A stretch of DNA of 39,248 bases from Verrucomicrobiales bacterium (GTDB taxonomy: Bacteria > Verrucomicrobiota > Verrucomicrobiia > Limisphaerales > F1-80-MAGS106): contig SYMW01000274.1 in NCBI GenBank assembly GCA_005805305.1, positions 1 through 39,248 on the forward strand. The letters are read 5' to 3'. Below, one piece after another: positions 27,701 through 36,400 of the stretch. Each line of letters opens with the position of its first letter. Position 1 is the stretch's first letter. The position numbers and the translations under genes are program-made. The notes beneath the pieces were generated by a model. It did not search any database. It worked only from the letters and a program-made list of their open reading frames with translations, and was not told the origin of the DNA.

Positions 27701-30015
27701 GCACGGATCCAGCCCTCCATGGCGGGGCGAATTTCCACCTTCGAATCAAAGGGGCAAACGTTACTCCAGCGCAGGTTGCGACTTACTTCTACACCGCTCC
27801 TTTGCCCAATTACGTGAGTGCCCGGATGTCCGTGGCTGCCCCGAGAACCGCCGTTGGCGATGGGCTTTACGGCGAATATTGGCAGCGGGGTGTGAATACG
27901 ATCAAAACTGATGGAAACACCGTTCCGGCCAACCGTATCGACACTCAAATCGCGAGTTTTGGCGCTCCCAGCGGCACGTTCGCCGCCAAAGCGCTCAGCT
28001 ACACCGGCAACGACCTCAGCCCGGTGCCCGCTTGGCTCGCAGGAGACACGGCGTCGTTCTCAGGGAAACCGGGCAACCTCGATGATGGTGCTTTCCGCTT
28101 CAGTGGGTTCATCAGCATCAAGGCGGCTGGCAAACTCAATATTGGCACGACTTCCGATGATGGGTCACGGGTCAAGATCGCTGGCATGGACATCATCGCC
28201 AACGATGGTGGGCACGGCGATGCCACCGTGGATGCCGATGTCAACTTCGCTGCGGCCGGGGTTTACCCGATCGAGATCACTTACTTCAATGGAGATTGGA
28301 CCAGCGACGGAGACAATCACTCGGGAAGCACGGATCCAGCCATTCATGGAGGAGCGAACTTCCACTTCCGCGTAAACGGATCCAACATTACTCCCGCGCA
28401 GGTTGGGACTTATCTCCACACCGCGCCGGCTCCGAATTATGTGCATGCCAGAAACGCGGCGGGCACCGCCCTGACCGGCGACGGCGACGGATTAAACGGC
28501 GAATATTGGCAGCGCGGAGTGAACACGATCAAGACTGATGGCAACACCGTCGCCGCTAATCGCATCGATGCCCAGATAGCCAGCTTTGGGGCTCCGAGTG
28601 GCAAGTTTGCCGCGAAGCTCCTGACTTACACCGGCAACGATCTGAGCCTCGTTCCAGCTTGGCTGGCCGGGGATAGCGCCTCATTCTCAGGTACGCCAGG
28701 CAACCTGGACGACGGCGCATTTCGCTTCACGGGGTTTATCAATGTCGCGGCGCCGGGCAAGCTCAACATCGGCACCACTTCGGACGACGGATCGCGCGTC
28801 AAAGTGGCCGGGATGGATATTATCGCGAATGACGGCGGCCATGGTGATGCGACTGTGGACGCCGATGTGAATTTCGGCGCCGCTGGCGTGTATCCCATCG
28901 AGATCACGTTTTTCAACGGCGACTGGACAAGTGACGGCAACAATCACTCCGGCAGCCCTGATCCAGCCCTCCATGGCGGGGCTAATTTCCACTTCCGCGT
29001 CAACGGAGCCAACATCACGGCCGAAGGCGCGAAAATGTTGTTCCGCACGGTCGACGGCAAGCCGGTGGTCGCTCCCAAAAAAGTTGCTTGGGTCAGCTTC
29101 CATGAGGACGATAATAAACCCACCACGGCAGCCGCTGCCGCGGGCTTCACTAAAGCTCCCGACGTGGGCTACACGGACCTGCTCAAAGCCAATGGTTACC
29201 AGGTGACGCGGTTCAAGAGCGTCGACAGCGCAAACGTGAGTTCACTCAGTTCCGCCGATCTGGTTATCATCAGCCGGTCTGTCGCCAGCGGTCACTACCA
29301 GCAAGCCGACGAAACGGCGACGTGGAACGGCCTTGGCAAACCTCTCATTGTCATGGGCGGTTATATCATGAGAAACAGCCGCTTGGGTTTCACGACCGGC
29401 GCGACGATTCCTGACACTTCTGGAACGATCAGTTTGAAGATCAACGACCCTGCTCATCCGATCTTCGCGGGAGTCGCCCTCGGAGCTGATAACGTCATGG
29501 CCAACCCGTACGCGAAGCTGGTCACTTACGCCGGCGGCGTTCAGCGCGGCATTTCAGTGAACACCGATCCGGTGGCGGGTAGTGGTAAGATTTTGGCCAC
29601 CGTGGGAACCGCGGGTGACGCGGCCAACGGCGGTTTGGTGATCGGCGAGTGGACGGCAGGGGCCGTCATGGGCGATGCCGCGAAGGACGTGTTGGGCGGT
29701 CCTCGCCTGGTCTTCCTCAGCGGCAGCCGGGAACAAGTCATCACCTCGGAAGGCGCGGGCATCTTTGATCTCGATCCGGACGGGGCGAAGCTGTTCTTGA
29801 ATGCTGTGGCCTACATGGCCAATAAAGTCGTGGCTGAACCGCTGGTGTTCTCGTCAATCGTCCTGAGCGGCAACAACCTCACCTTGACGTGGAAAGGCGG
29901 CGGCACTTTGGAGCAGGCGGTCAGCGTCACGGGTCCGTGGACCCAGGTTTCGGGAGCGTCTCCTCACACAGTTCCCTCAAGCGGCGCGGGCGCGTTTTTC
30001 AGGCTGCGCCGGTGA
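24757..30015 (+). CDS. 1752-residue secreted mosaic: 2x CBM9-like, 3x PA14-like, ThuA-like
   Basis: A giant exported protein with signal peptide (about 1-23, ending LKASA). Two tandem CBM9/DOMON-like sugar-binding units of 227 residues (about 24-250 and 251-478) both start NDIEPGKEFY and share LDG-L-EW, YVLFEEYNGGTWTGP, WNGDSVQLMIASADR and NDGDELTPGQKGWGG. A linking region (about 480-820) follows. Then three PA14-like units of 209 residues start near 825, 1034 and 1243 (GEYW-RGVNTIKTDGNTV, GNLDDGAFRF, NIGTTSDDGSR, YPIEIT-FNGDWTSDG). From about 1440 to 1690 lies an alpha/beta domain resembling ThuA/class I amidotransferase folds (VAWVSFHEDD, ADLVIISRSVASGHY, LIVMGGY). The short C-terminal tail ends GAGAFFRLRR and may be an export or sorting tail. 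Glycan binding at the surface is inferred; no catalytic centre is evident. Confidence 0.85.
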   Translation: MNSTSMKTLLALGVCLFGLKASANDIEPGKEFYKVVFAPNPIVLDGNLGEWSGVPVLADPKFAVPKYSGTNAAPKYVLFEEYNGGTWTGPDDHTSAVQIVYDADNVYFGFVVTDDYHENAANSAWNGDSVQLMIASADRKSQVALYNYALGGVEAATGEVIVQHEAGPGGTEAVITRNGTTKRTTYEIKLPKEALGLESLRGGPQFGLGMAINDGDELTPGQKGWGGLGAHSIVFGKTPAETALITLAKGNDIEPGKEFYTALRTTAAITLDGSLKEWTGAPVLSDPKFATPKYSGTNANPKYVLFEEYNGGTWTGPSDQTSAVQIVYDAENVYFGFVVTDDFHENAANSAWNGDSVQLMIASADRTAQVALYNYALGGIENGIGDVIVQHEAGPGGTEAVISRDGANKKTTYEIKLPVESLGLAAPLTIGTQFGLGMAINDGDELTPGQKGWGGLGAHSIVFGKTPSQTALVTLGSTVSGSDRLFLSSINPSILTFTFRVNDKGTSILNPASAKLTIDGQAVTLTAGAKVVDATDFTYSRTTQFAAGNHTYAIEVRDAQGNVVTDSGTFRAANVPVFAKAQQAATVDKTKPGFIWRMFQNEITPTTTLAEAELALTGKLLDGSGAVVPNNADPAAAGIAIAAGTKDGAVIKYEIPTVINVSLFAGDANGNFQPDDQIPGIPGVTAGDFGIVAEVTTYVDLPAGLITMGVNSRDGFRSQGGNIGKPTDGTLLGEFEGDRGATDSLFRFVVQDAGVYGLRTVWRQASGLTVLEWFTVKADGTKVLLNDTANGGLSAYRVGTGPSPIPPGIPVAPNLSVAAARTTPGDGLFGEYWKRGVNTIKTDGNTVPANRIDAQIATFGAPRGTFLAKILSYTGNDLTAVPGWLGGDSASYSGIPGNLDDGAFRFTGFINITAPGTLNIGTTSDDGSRIKIAGIDIIDNDGGHGDATVDKDVSFTAAGIYPIEITFFNGDWTSDGDNHSGSTDPALHGGANFHLRIKGANVTPAQVATYFYTAPLPNYVSARMSVAAPRTAVGDGLYGEYWQRGVNTIKTDGNTVPANRIDTQIASFGAPSGTFAAKALSYTGNDLSPVPAWLAGDTASFSGKPGNLDDGAFRFSGFISIKAAGKLNIGTTSDDGSRVKIAGMDIIANDGGHGDATVDADVNFAAAGVYPIEITYFNGDWTSDGDNHSGSTDPAIHGGANFHFRVNGSNITPAQVGTYLHTAPAPNYVHARNAAGTALTGDGDGLNGEYWQRGVNTIKTDGNTVAANRIDAQIASFGAPSGKFAAKLLTYTGNDLSLVPAWLAGDSASFSGTPGNLDDGAFRFTGFINVAAPGKLNIGTTSDDGSRVKVAGMDIIANDGGHGDATVDADVNFGAAGVYPIEITFFNGDWTSDGNNHSGSPDPALHGGANFHFRVNGANITAEGAKMLFRTVDGKPVVAPKKVAWVSFHEDDNKPTTAAAAAGFTKAPDVGYTDLLKANGYQVTRFKSVDSANVSSLSSADLVIISRSVASGHYQQADETATWNGLGKPLIVMGGYIMRNSRLGFTTGATIPDTSGTISLKINDPAHPIFAGVALGADNVMANPYAKLVTYAGGVQRGISVNTDPVAGSGKILATVGTAGDAANGGLVIGEWTAGAVMGDAAKDVLGGPRLVFLSGSREQVITSEGAGIFDLDPDGAKLFLNAVAYMANKVVAEPLVFSSIVLSGNNLTLTWKGGGTLEQAVSVTGPWTQVSGASPHTVPSSGAGAFFRLRR

Positions 30016-30046
30016 TCGGACAGCTCCGATCAACCGTTAATGTCAC

Positions 30047-30081
30047 AAAGACACCCGGCCATGGCCGGGTGTCTTTTTTTT
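30047..30081 (+). terminator. Strong intrinsic terminator
   Basis: A 14-bp perfect GC-rich stem (AAAGACACCCGGCC pairing with GGCCGGGTGTCTTT) with a minimal loop is followed by an eight-T run, 32 nt after the mosaic gene stop. It is the best intrinsic terminator in the window and separates the mosaic gene from the next operon. Confidence 0.95.
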
Positions 30082-30206
30082 GTCCCGCGATCATAGGAAT
30101 CTTTGTCCCTCGAGTGGATCAAACACCTGAGTTCGACGCGACGCGTCACTAATCCCTCATCGCCGACCCGCTCCAGTTTGACTTGGGCCCCTCCATCTGG
30201 CTCAGT

Positions 30207-30210
30207 AGGA
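30207..30210 (+). promoter_or_regulatory. Shine-Dalgarno deciding the start of the FG-GAP lipoprotein
   Basis: AGGA lies 5 nt before the ATG at 30216 and supports this start over a TTG at 30183 in the same frame. Confidence 0.5.
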
Positions 30211-30215
30211 CAAAT

Positions 30216-32009
30216 ATGATCGCGATCCCCCAGAACTCCCCGACAACCGCCCATGGATCGCCGTTTCAGTGGACCGGAGTCTTGCTTTTGTTTCTCCAGT
30301 TGGCCGGCGTCGGATGTCGCGAGCAACAACAAACTCCCGGGGCCCCATCGTCCACTCTCCACGATCAGAGTCAATCCTGGCTCGAAGACGCCACGGACAA
30401 GTTCGGTTTAAGCTTCAGCCACGACGTCGGCCAAGTTGGGCGTTACTTTATGCCAGAGTCGCTGGGATCTGGAGCTGCGATTTTCGATTTCGACAATGAC
30501 GGGCGCATGGACCTCTTGCTGTTGCAGAACGGAGGGCCGGAATCTCAATCGAAGCACCAGCTCTTTCATCAGGAGGTGGAGGGACAATTCCGCAACGTCA
30601 GCGCTGGAAGTGGGCTCGATGTGGCCGGCCATGGCATGGGTGTGGCGATCGGGGATGTCGATAATGACGGTCTTCCAGACGTCGCGATCACCGAGTATGA
30701 AAAAATTCGACTGTTCCATAATCGAGGCGGCGGACGATTCGCCGAGGCTGCGACACAGTCGGGCCTGGAGAATCCTCACTGGGGCATGTCGGCTTGCTTT
30801 TTCGACTATGACAGGGATGGTTGGCTGGACTTGGCGGTAGTAAATTACATCGATTATTCGCCCTCGATGAAGTGTCCGGAGGCGCAGGGCACGCCCGGCT
30901 ATTGCGGACCTTCTGGCTTCAAGGGAACTGTGCCCAGGCTCTTCCGAAATCTGGGTGCCGAAGGAAAAGGCATTCGATTCGCCGACGTCACAGTTGGGGC
31001 CGGTCTCGCCAATTTAGCCGGGCCTGGCTTGGGGATTGTGTGTGCCGATTTCGACGGCGACCGATGGCCCGACCTCTTAATTGCCAATGATGGCCATGTG
31101 AACTGGCTGCTTGTGAATCAGCGGGACGGAACGTTCACTGAGCAGGCAGCCGCCCGCGGCGTCGCCTACAATCGCATGGGCTCCGTTGAGGCCAACATGG
31201 GGGTCGCCATGGGAGACGTGGATGCCGATGGACTATTCGACATACTGATAACACATTTGAACACGGAAACCCACACCCTTTGGAGGCAAGAACCTCGCGG
31301 ACAATTCCGGGATCGGACGGCCCAGTCCCGCATCGCCTCATCAAATTGGCGGGGCACTGGCTTTGGCACCGTCTTGACGGATCTGAACAATGATGCCAGC
31401 CCGGATTTGGTGGTCGTGAATGGAGGCATTAAACGGCTCGGCATCGAACCAGCCCCAAACGGCAAGGCCAACCGTGATCCGTTTTGGAATGGGTTCGAAC
31501 AGCGCAATCAGGTTTTCGCAAACAACGGATCCGGAACGTTTGAGGACATCTCCGCCCGCAACTTGTCCTTCAGCGGGACGGCGGCCGTCTCTCGTGGCTT
31601 GGCGGCGGGAGATTTGGACAACGACGGTGCGACCGATTTGGTCGTCACACGAATCGCGGCGTCAGCGCGGATCTATCGCAATGTCGCACCCCGCGCGCAT
31701 TGGCTGACTCTCCGTTTAGTGGATCCAGCGTTGGGGGGACGTGATGCCTATGGTGCGGAAGTGCGCATTGTGTCGGGCGGGCGCCGACAAACCGCATGGC
31801 TGAATCCAGCGTATAGCTACCTCTGCAGCAATGACCCCCGGATACATTTCGGTTTAGGATCCTCTTCCCGAGCGGAATCTATACATATCGTTTGGCCAAA
31901 CGGATCGGAGGAGCAGTTCGATGGTGTGGCCGCCGCTCGCATCATCACTCTCCGCAAGGGAACCGGAAGATCATTGGTCGAACCAAGTGCCCAGCACAAA
32001 AGTCCATGA
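30216..32009 (+). CDS. CRTAC1-family FG-GAP/ASPIC-UnbV lipoprotein
   Basis: A 597-residue exported protein with lipobox LAGVGC after a hydrophobic segment (WTGVLLLFLQLAG), so probably lipid-anchored. Seven calcium-loop blades are readable: FDFDNDGRMDLLL, GDVDNDGLPDVAI, FDYDRDGWLDLAV, ADFDGDRWPDLLI, GDVDADGLFDILI, TDLNNDASPDLVV and GDLDNDGATDLVV. The C-terminal ASPIC/UnbV domain (about 500-585) contains RDAYGAEVRIVSGG and SIHIVWPNGSEEQ. Its stop overlaps the ATG of the TPR gene (ATGA), and CRTAC1/TPR pairs of this kind recur in Planctomycetota and Verrucomicrobiota. The start at 30216 is preferred for its Shine-Dalgarno. Role unknown; probably extracellular binding or scaffold. Confidence 0.92.
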   Translation: MIAIPQNSPTTAHGSPFQWTGVLLLFLQLAGVGCREQQQTPGAPSSTLHDQSQSWLEDATDKFGLSFSHDVGQVGRYFMPESLGSGAAIFDFDNDGRMDLLLLQNGGPESQSKHQLFHQEVEGQFRNVSAGSGLDVAGHGMGVAIGDVDNDGLPDVAITEYEKIRLFHNRGGGRFAEAATQSGLENPHWGMSACFFDYDRDGWLDLAVVNYIDYSPSMKCPEAQGTPGYCGPSGFKGTVPRLFRNLGAEGKGIRFADVTVGAGLANLAGPGLGIVCADFDGDRWPDLLIANDGHVNWLLVNQRDGTFTEQAAARGVAYNRMGSVEANMGVAMGDVDADGLFDILITHLNTETHTLWRQEPRGQFRDRTAQSRIASSNWRGTGFGTVLTDLNNDASPDLVVVNGGIKRLGIEPAPNGKANRDPFWNGFEQRNQVFANNGSGTFEDISARNLSFSGTAAVSRGLAAGDLDNDGATDLVVTRIAASARIYRNVAPRAHWLTLRLVDPALGGRDAYGAEVRIVSGGRRQTAWLNPAYSYLCSNDPRIHFGLGSSSRAESIHIVWPNGSEEQFDGVAAARIITLRKGTGRSLVEPSAQHKSP

Positions 32010-33400
32010 GTGGAAGTTCGCGACCAAAACGTAAGCATGGGAAACCGCAGAGGATCGAAACACCAGCGCCGCCGAGTTTTCGTCCGCGCAATCGGCTTTA
32101 TTGGATAGCCGCGATGTTCCTGGGCGCTATCGCCTTTCTTGTGTTTTTGGTCTGGCGGCCTCCGCCTCCACCGGTGGTTGAAGTGAATGCGGGTGGATTC
32201 GATCCCGCCATCGCTTCAGCGATTCTGGAAACTCGCGACGCCGCGCGCGGGGCTCCTCGTTCGGCCGAAAAACGAGGTCGTATGGGACAGGTGCTTCTCG
32301 CGCACGAGGTTTGGGCGGAATCGCGGCGGTGCTTCGAGCAAGCCATGGCCCTCGATCCGAGGGAACTTCGATGGCCGTACCTTTTGGGAGTGTCGAGGCT
32401 TGCGGATAGCCCCTCGGACGCCGCTTTGGCATTCGAGCGGGCGGTGCGGTTGTCTCCGGAACGCGAGTCCGCTCCGCGGCTCAAGCTGGCTCAGGTTTTG
32501 CTCGGTTTGGGCCGGCTTGATGAAGCGGAGAGCCTGTATCGCCATGTTTACGCGCGGGAGCCTAATTCCGCCGTTGCCTTGCTTGGCTTGGGCAGGGTCG
32601 CCGCGGCGAGGGATCATTGGTCGGTGGCGGTCGATTTTCTCAACGCCGCGGCGGCAGATGCCTCGACGAGGAAAGCGGCGCACAGGCTGCTTTTGAACGT
32701 TAACCAACAATTGGGCCGAACCAACGAAGCAGGCCGGAACGCGAAAGCACTCGCTGATTTACCCAACGACGAGCCACCCCTGGATCCATACCTCTCGGAA
32801 GTCGAGCGGTTGAAGACGGGCGAAGAAGCATGGATCAACACGGCCGACGAATGGATCAAGAAAGGACAGGTGAGCGAAGCGGCTGAATTGCTCGAGAAGA
32901 CCCTCAAGTCGTATCCGCGGTCGGATCGTGCCCTGTTCTTTCTCGGCCGAGCGCGGCTCCGTCTCGGCGATGCCAGGGGAGCCGAATCAATCCTGACGCA
33001 GGCGGTGGAATTGGCGCCAGACTCAATTGAGGCCCAGCTCCAATTAGGCGCGACTCGGCTGTATCGCGGCCGACCAAAGGAAGCTCAAGCGTGTTTTCGC
33101 GCCGCGATCAAGGCCAAGCCAAACCTGGGCGAGGCGTGGTTCAATTTGGGCCTGAGCCTTGGTGCGAAGTCGGAACGTCCAGAATGTATCCGCGCATTTC
33201 GAGAAGCCATTCGACTCAGACCAAATCTATTCGAAGCTTACCTCGGGCTTGCCGTGATTCTTCGAGCCGAAGGCGAGCTTCAAGCTGCGGCCTTGGAATT
33301 ACGCCGCGCTTTGGCACTTGGCCCTCCGGACGCCTTGCGGGAAAAACTGTTCGCCCATCTGGCGCTCGTGGAGCCCGGCAGCCGTGGCGCTGGCAAATGA
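32006..33400 (+). CDS. Membrane-anchored tetratricopeptide-repeat protein
   Basis: A 464-residue protein. A basic cytoplasmic tail (SSRPKRKHGKPQ) precedes one membrane helix (about 31-50, LYWIAAMFLGAIAFLVFLVW) and a proline-rich spacer (RPPPPPVVEV). The remainder is a TPR solenoid, probably in the periplasm: repeats include ESRRCFEQAMALDPRELRW, DAALAFERAVRLSPE, LDEAESLYRHVYAREPNSA, AAELLEKTLKSYPRSDRA, GAESILTQAVELAPDSIEA, EAQACFRAAIKAKPNLGEA and CIRAFREAIRLRPNLFEA. TPRs bind partner proteins, here perhaps the FG-GAP lipoprotein encoded immediately upstream with a 4-nt overlap. The frame is open further upstream inside that gene, but the overlap ATG at 32006 fits a coupled operon. The next gene starts 25 nt downstream. 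Confidence 0.92.
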   Translation: MSGSSRPKRKHGKPQRIETPAPPSFRPRNRLYWIAAMFLGAIAFLVFLVWRPPPPPVVEVNAGGFDPAIASAILETRDAARGAPRSAEKRGRMGQVLLAHEVWAESRRCFEQAMALDPRELRWPYLLGVSRLADSPSDAALAFERAVRLSPERESAPRLKLAQVLLGLGRLDEAESLYRHVYAREPNSAVALLGLGRVAAARDHWSVAVDFLNAAAADASTRKAAHRLLLNVNQQLGRTNEAGRNAKALADLPNDEPPLDPYLSEVERLKTGEEAWINTADEWIKKGQVSEAAELLEKTLKSYPRSDRALFFLGRARLRLGDARGAESILTQAVELAPDSIEAQLQLGATRLYRGRPKEAQACFRAAIKAKPNLGEAWFNLGLSLGAKSERPECIRAFREAIRLRPNLFEAYLGLAVILRAEGELQAAALELRRALALGPPDALREKLFAHLALVEPGSRGAGK

Positions 33401-33425
33401 AGCAGAGCTAGTTTTTCCGAAGCCG

Positions 33426-36400
33426 ATGAAGCTATTCCTGATCCAGATCAGTTCCATCAGATGGCTGGCGGCAATGATCGTCCACTTCGTTTGGCTGCAC
33501 CCACTCAGCGCTCAGGGCAATCCCAAAGCCCCCGTGGTTGACGACTATCACGGGACGAAGGTGTCGGACCCTTACCGCTGGCTTGAGAATTGGTTTGACC
33601 CCGCCGTTCGGCGCTGGAGCGGCGGTCAAACGAAGTTCGCTCGAGCCGCGTTGGATGCGCTTCCCGCCAGAGCTCCGACCGAAGACCGGTTCACGCGGCA
33701 TCTCCTCGCTCCCTCCTCCCGCTATTCCTCGTTGGAATGGCGTCGCGGGCAGTTGTTTCTCCTGCGATCAAGCATGCCGGACATGCACCCGGCGCTCGTG
33801 TCGATCGGTTCTCCCACGGATTTAAGCTGGGTGAAGGTCATTCTCGATCCGAACCAATGGAGTACCGTTGGCGCCGTGGGGATCGACTGGTACGTCCCTT
33901 CTTTGGACGGACGCAAGGTGGCCATTGCCCTTTCCGAGGATGGATCTGAGTTCAGCAAGCTCCATTTGTGCGAGACGATGACCGGCCAGCGCCTGCAAGA
34001 CGAGGTGCCTCATGCGCAAGGCTCCAAGAAAGGGCGCGGAGTCGCTTGGAATCGCGACGCCTCCGGGTTCTTCTACGCCCGATCTTCGGCTTCCAGCGAA
34101 CGCTCCGATTCGGGGGCGGCGCTCCCTTTGCGGATCTATTTTCACAAGCTTGGCTCTCCCGCCGAGCGAGACTCCTTTGAGCTCGGGATCGATTCTCCTC
34201 GAAACGCCACCGCGCAATTCCAATCGAGCCCGGACGGACGCCAGGTATTGGTGACGGTCATCAATGGCCTCAACGGGGAGCGCGCTCATTATTTTCGAGA
34301 TGCCCAAGGGGCTTGGAAGCAGGTCGCCAAGTTTGAGGATCGCGTCACGCAGGCGGCCTTTGGGCGCGATCCGCTTGGGAGTGAGTTCAACGATGACCAC
34401 GTGCTTTTATTTCTGGCACGTGGTGAATCCGCCAATGGGAGAATCCTCCGAGTCCCGCTGGATGCCACAAGCTTGTCCGACGCTCAAATCATCGTTTCGG
34501 AAAAATCCAAAAAAATCCGAGATTTTGTTCCTGCGGCGACCGGAATTTTCCTTGCCTTGGAGCAGCCGGGAACAGCAGAGATCGCGTTTTTTGATTATTC
34601 GAAAAAGGACCTCACTCACCCGAAAAATGGAGCCGACACGGACACGGGGCCGGGGGTGGGGGACATGGTGGCCACCAGAGGAGACGAGGTGCTTTATCAA
34701 TCGTTGTCCTACACTCGTCCTCCCATGTGGATGCGATTTGATCCGGGGAATGGCAAATCAACCAGTCAGGCAACGGCTCTTGCAGCAACTTCACCGGTTT
34801 CATTTAACGACGTCGAAGTGGTTCGCGAGTCGGCGCCATCCAATGGCGGCGGCAAGATTCTTCTGACCATGATTCACAGAAAGGGAACGCGGCTCGACGG
34901 CCAGGCCCCCGCGCTTCTCGCGACGTGCGATTCTTTGGTCAGCGGATCGAGTCCTGAATCCGAAGTGGCGCGACGAGTTTGGCTCGACCAAGGCGGCGTG
35001 ATCGCGATCGCCAACTTGCGCGACAGCCCCCGCCTCGGCCCGGACTCACAACGGCCAGGGGAGGGGATTCGATCACTCGCTGCCGACGCCGACAATTTGG
35101 CTAACTGCGCGCGGCGCCTGGTGGAACTTGGCTACAGCGCTCCTGCGAAGCTCGCGCTCGAAGGAGCCCTAGAAAGCGGAGTTCTCGTGGGCGCCTTGCT
35201 CGCCCGAAATCCTGGGACGGTGAGGGCAGTTGTTTCGCGATCGGGCTTGCACGACTTGCTTCGCGCGGAGCTGATTCCGAACAACTTCATCGGCAAGACG
35301 CAATTTGACGCCGGCGCGAGCCTCGAGCAATTTCAGGGACTTCTTGGCGTTTCTCCCTATCACGGAATCCTTCACAAACTGAATTATCCCGCCGTGCTCC
35401 TGCTTTGCGGCGCGGAGGACGGCGAGGTGGATCCGGCCCATTCTAGAAAGATGGCGGCGAGGCTCCAAGCGGCCACCACCCCCTTCCGCCCGGTTCTTGT
35501 TCACGCGTCCGCGACTGCGCGGCGGGGAATCGGGTCCCAGTTGATGGGGCGGATTGGGGATCTGGCTGATGTCTACGCTTTCTTATTGGATCAACTGGGA
35601 ATCGAGTATTCCCAAATTGACCGTGGTCCCTGGTCGGGCGCCGTGACCCACTCTTCGGCCATCGTGAAGGCAAGACTCGTTCGTGAAGGATTATCCGCCC
35701 GCTTGGCAGTCAGCGTCAGCCCCTCCTTGTCACGGCCGATGTATTTCGGATACAGCCGATCGGACACAAACCGGCACAGCATTGTGGAGTTCGCGGCGGA
35801 GAAACTCCGAGCCGACACGCAATACTATTACGGAATGGAAATTGAAGGTCGTTTGGACCGGAGAAACACGGGCCTGTTCAGGACATTTCCCGCCCCGGGT
35901 CCCGCGTCTTTCACGATCGCCTTTGCCTCTTGCGCCAAAACGGGATCGATCCTGGATACGTTCGATCGCATTCGCGAGAACCGCCCCCTCTTCTTCATGC
36001 ATTTGGGGGATATGCACTATGAGGATATCCGAACGGACAGCCTGGCGCTGTTTCGAGACGCCTATGATAGAGTGCTCGCCTCTCCACAACAAGGGGATCT
36101 CTACCGGAGCGCGCCGCTGGTTTACGTGTGGGATGATCACGATTTCGGTGGGAACAACAGCGACAGCCGGGCGGTGTCGCACGAAGCTGCCCTTCGTGCT
36201 TTCGAGGAATATGTGCCCCATTACCCGCTGGTCCTCGCTGAAAAGCAGGGAGCGGTCTCCCAATCATTTTCGGTCGGCCGGGTGAAATTCATCGTCACGG
36301 ACCTCCGATCACAACGAAATGATCCAAGGAGAAGGGACACTTCCCGGAAAAGCATGATGGGTTCGAAACAAAAGGAGTGGTTCAAGCAGGAGTTGCTGTC

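Noticed and set aside
33426-35600. Active prolyl oligopeptidase
   Set aside because: The Ser and His of the triad are replaced (Leu582, Arg700); only the Asp is kept, so I annotate a degenerate module.
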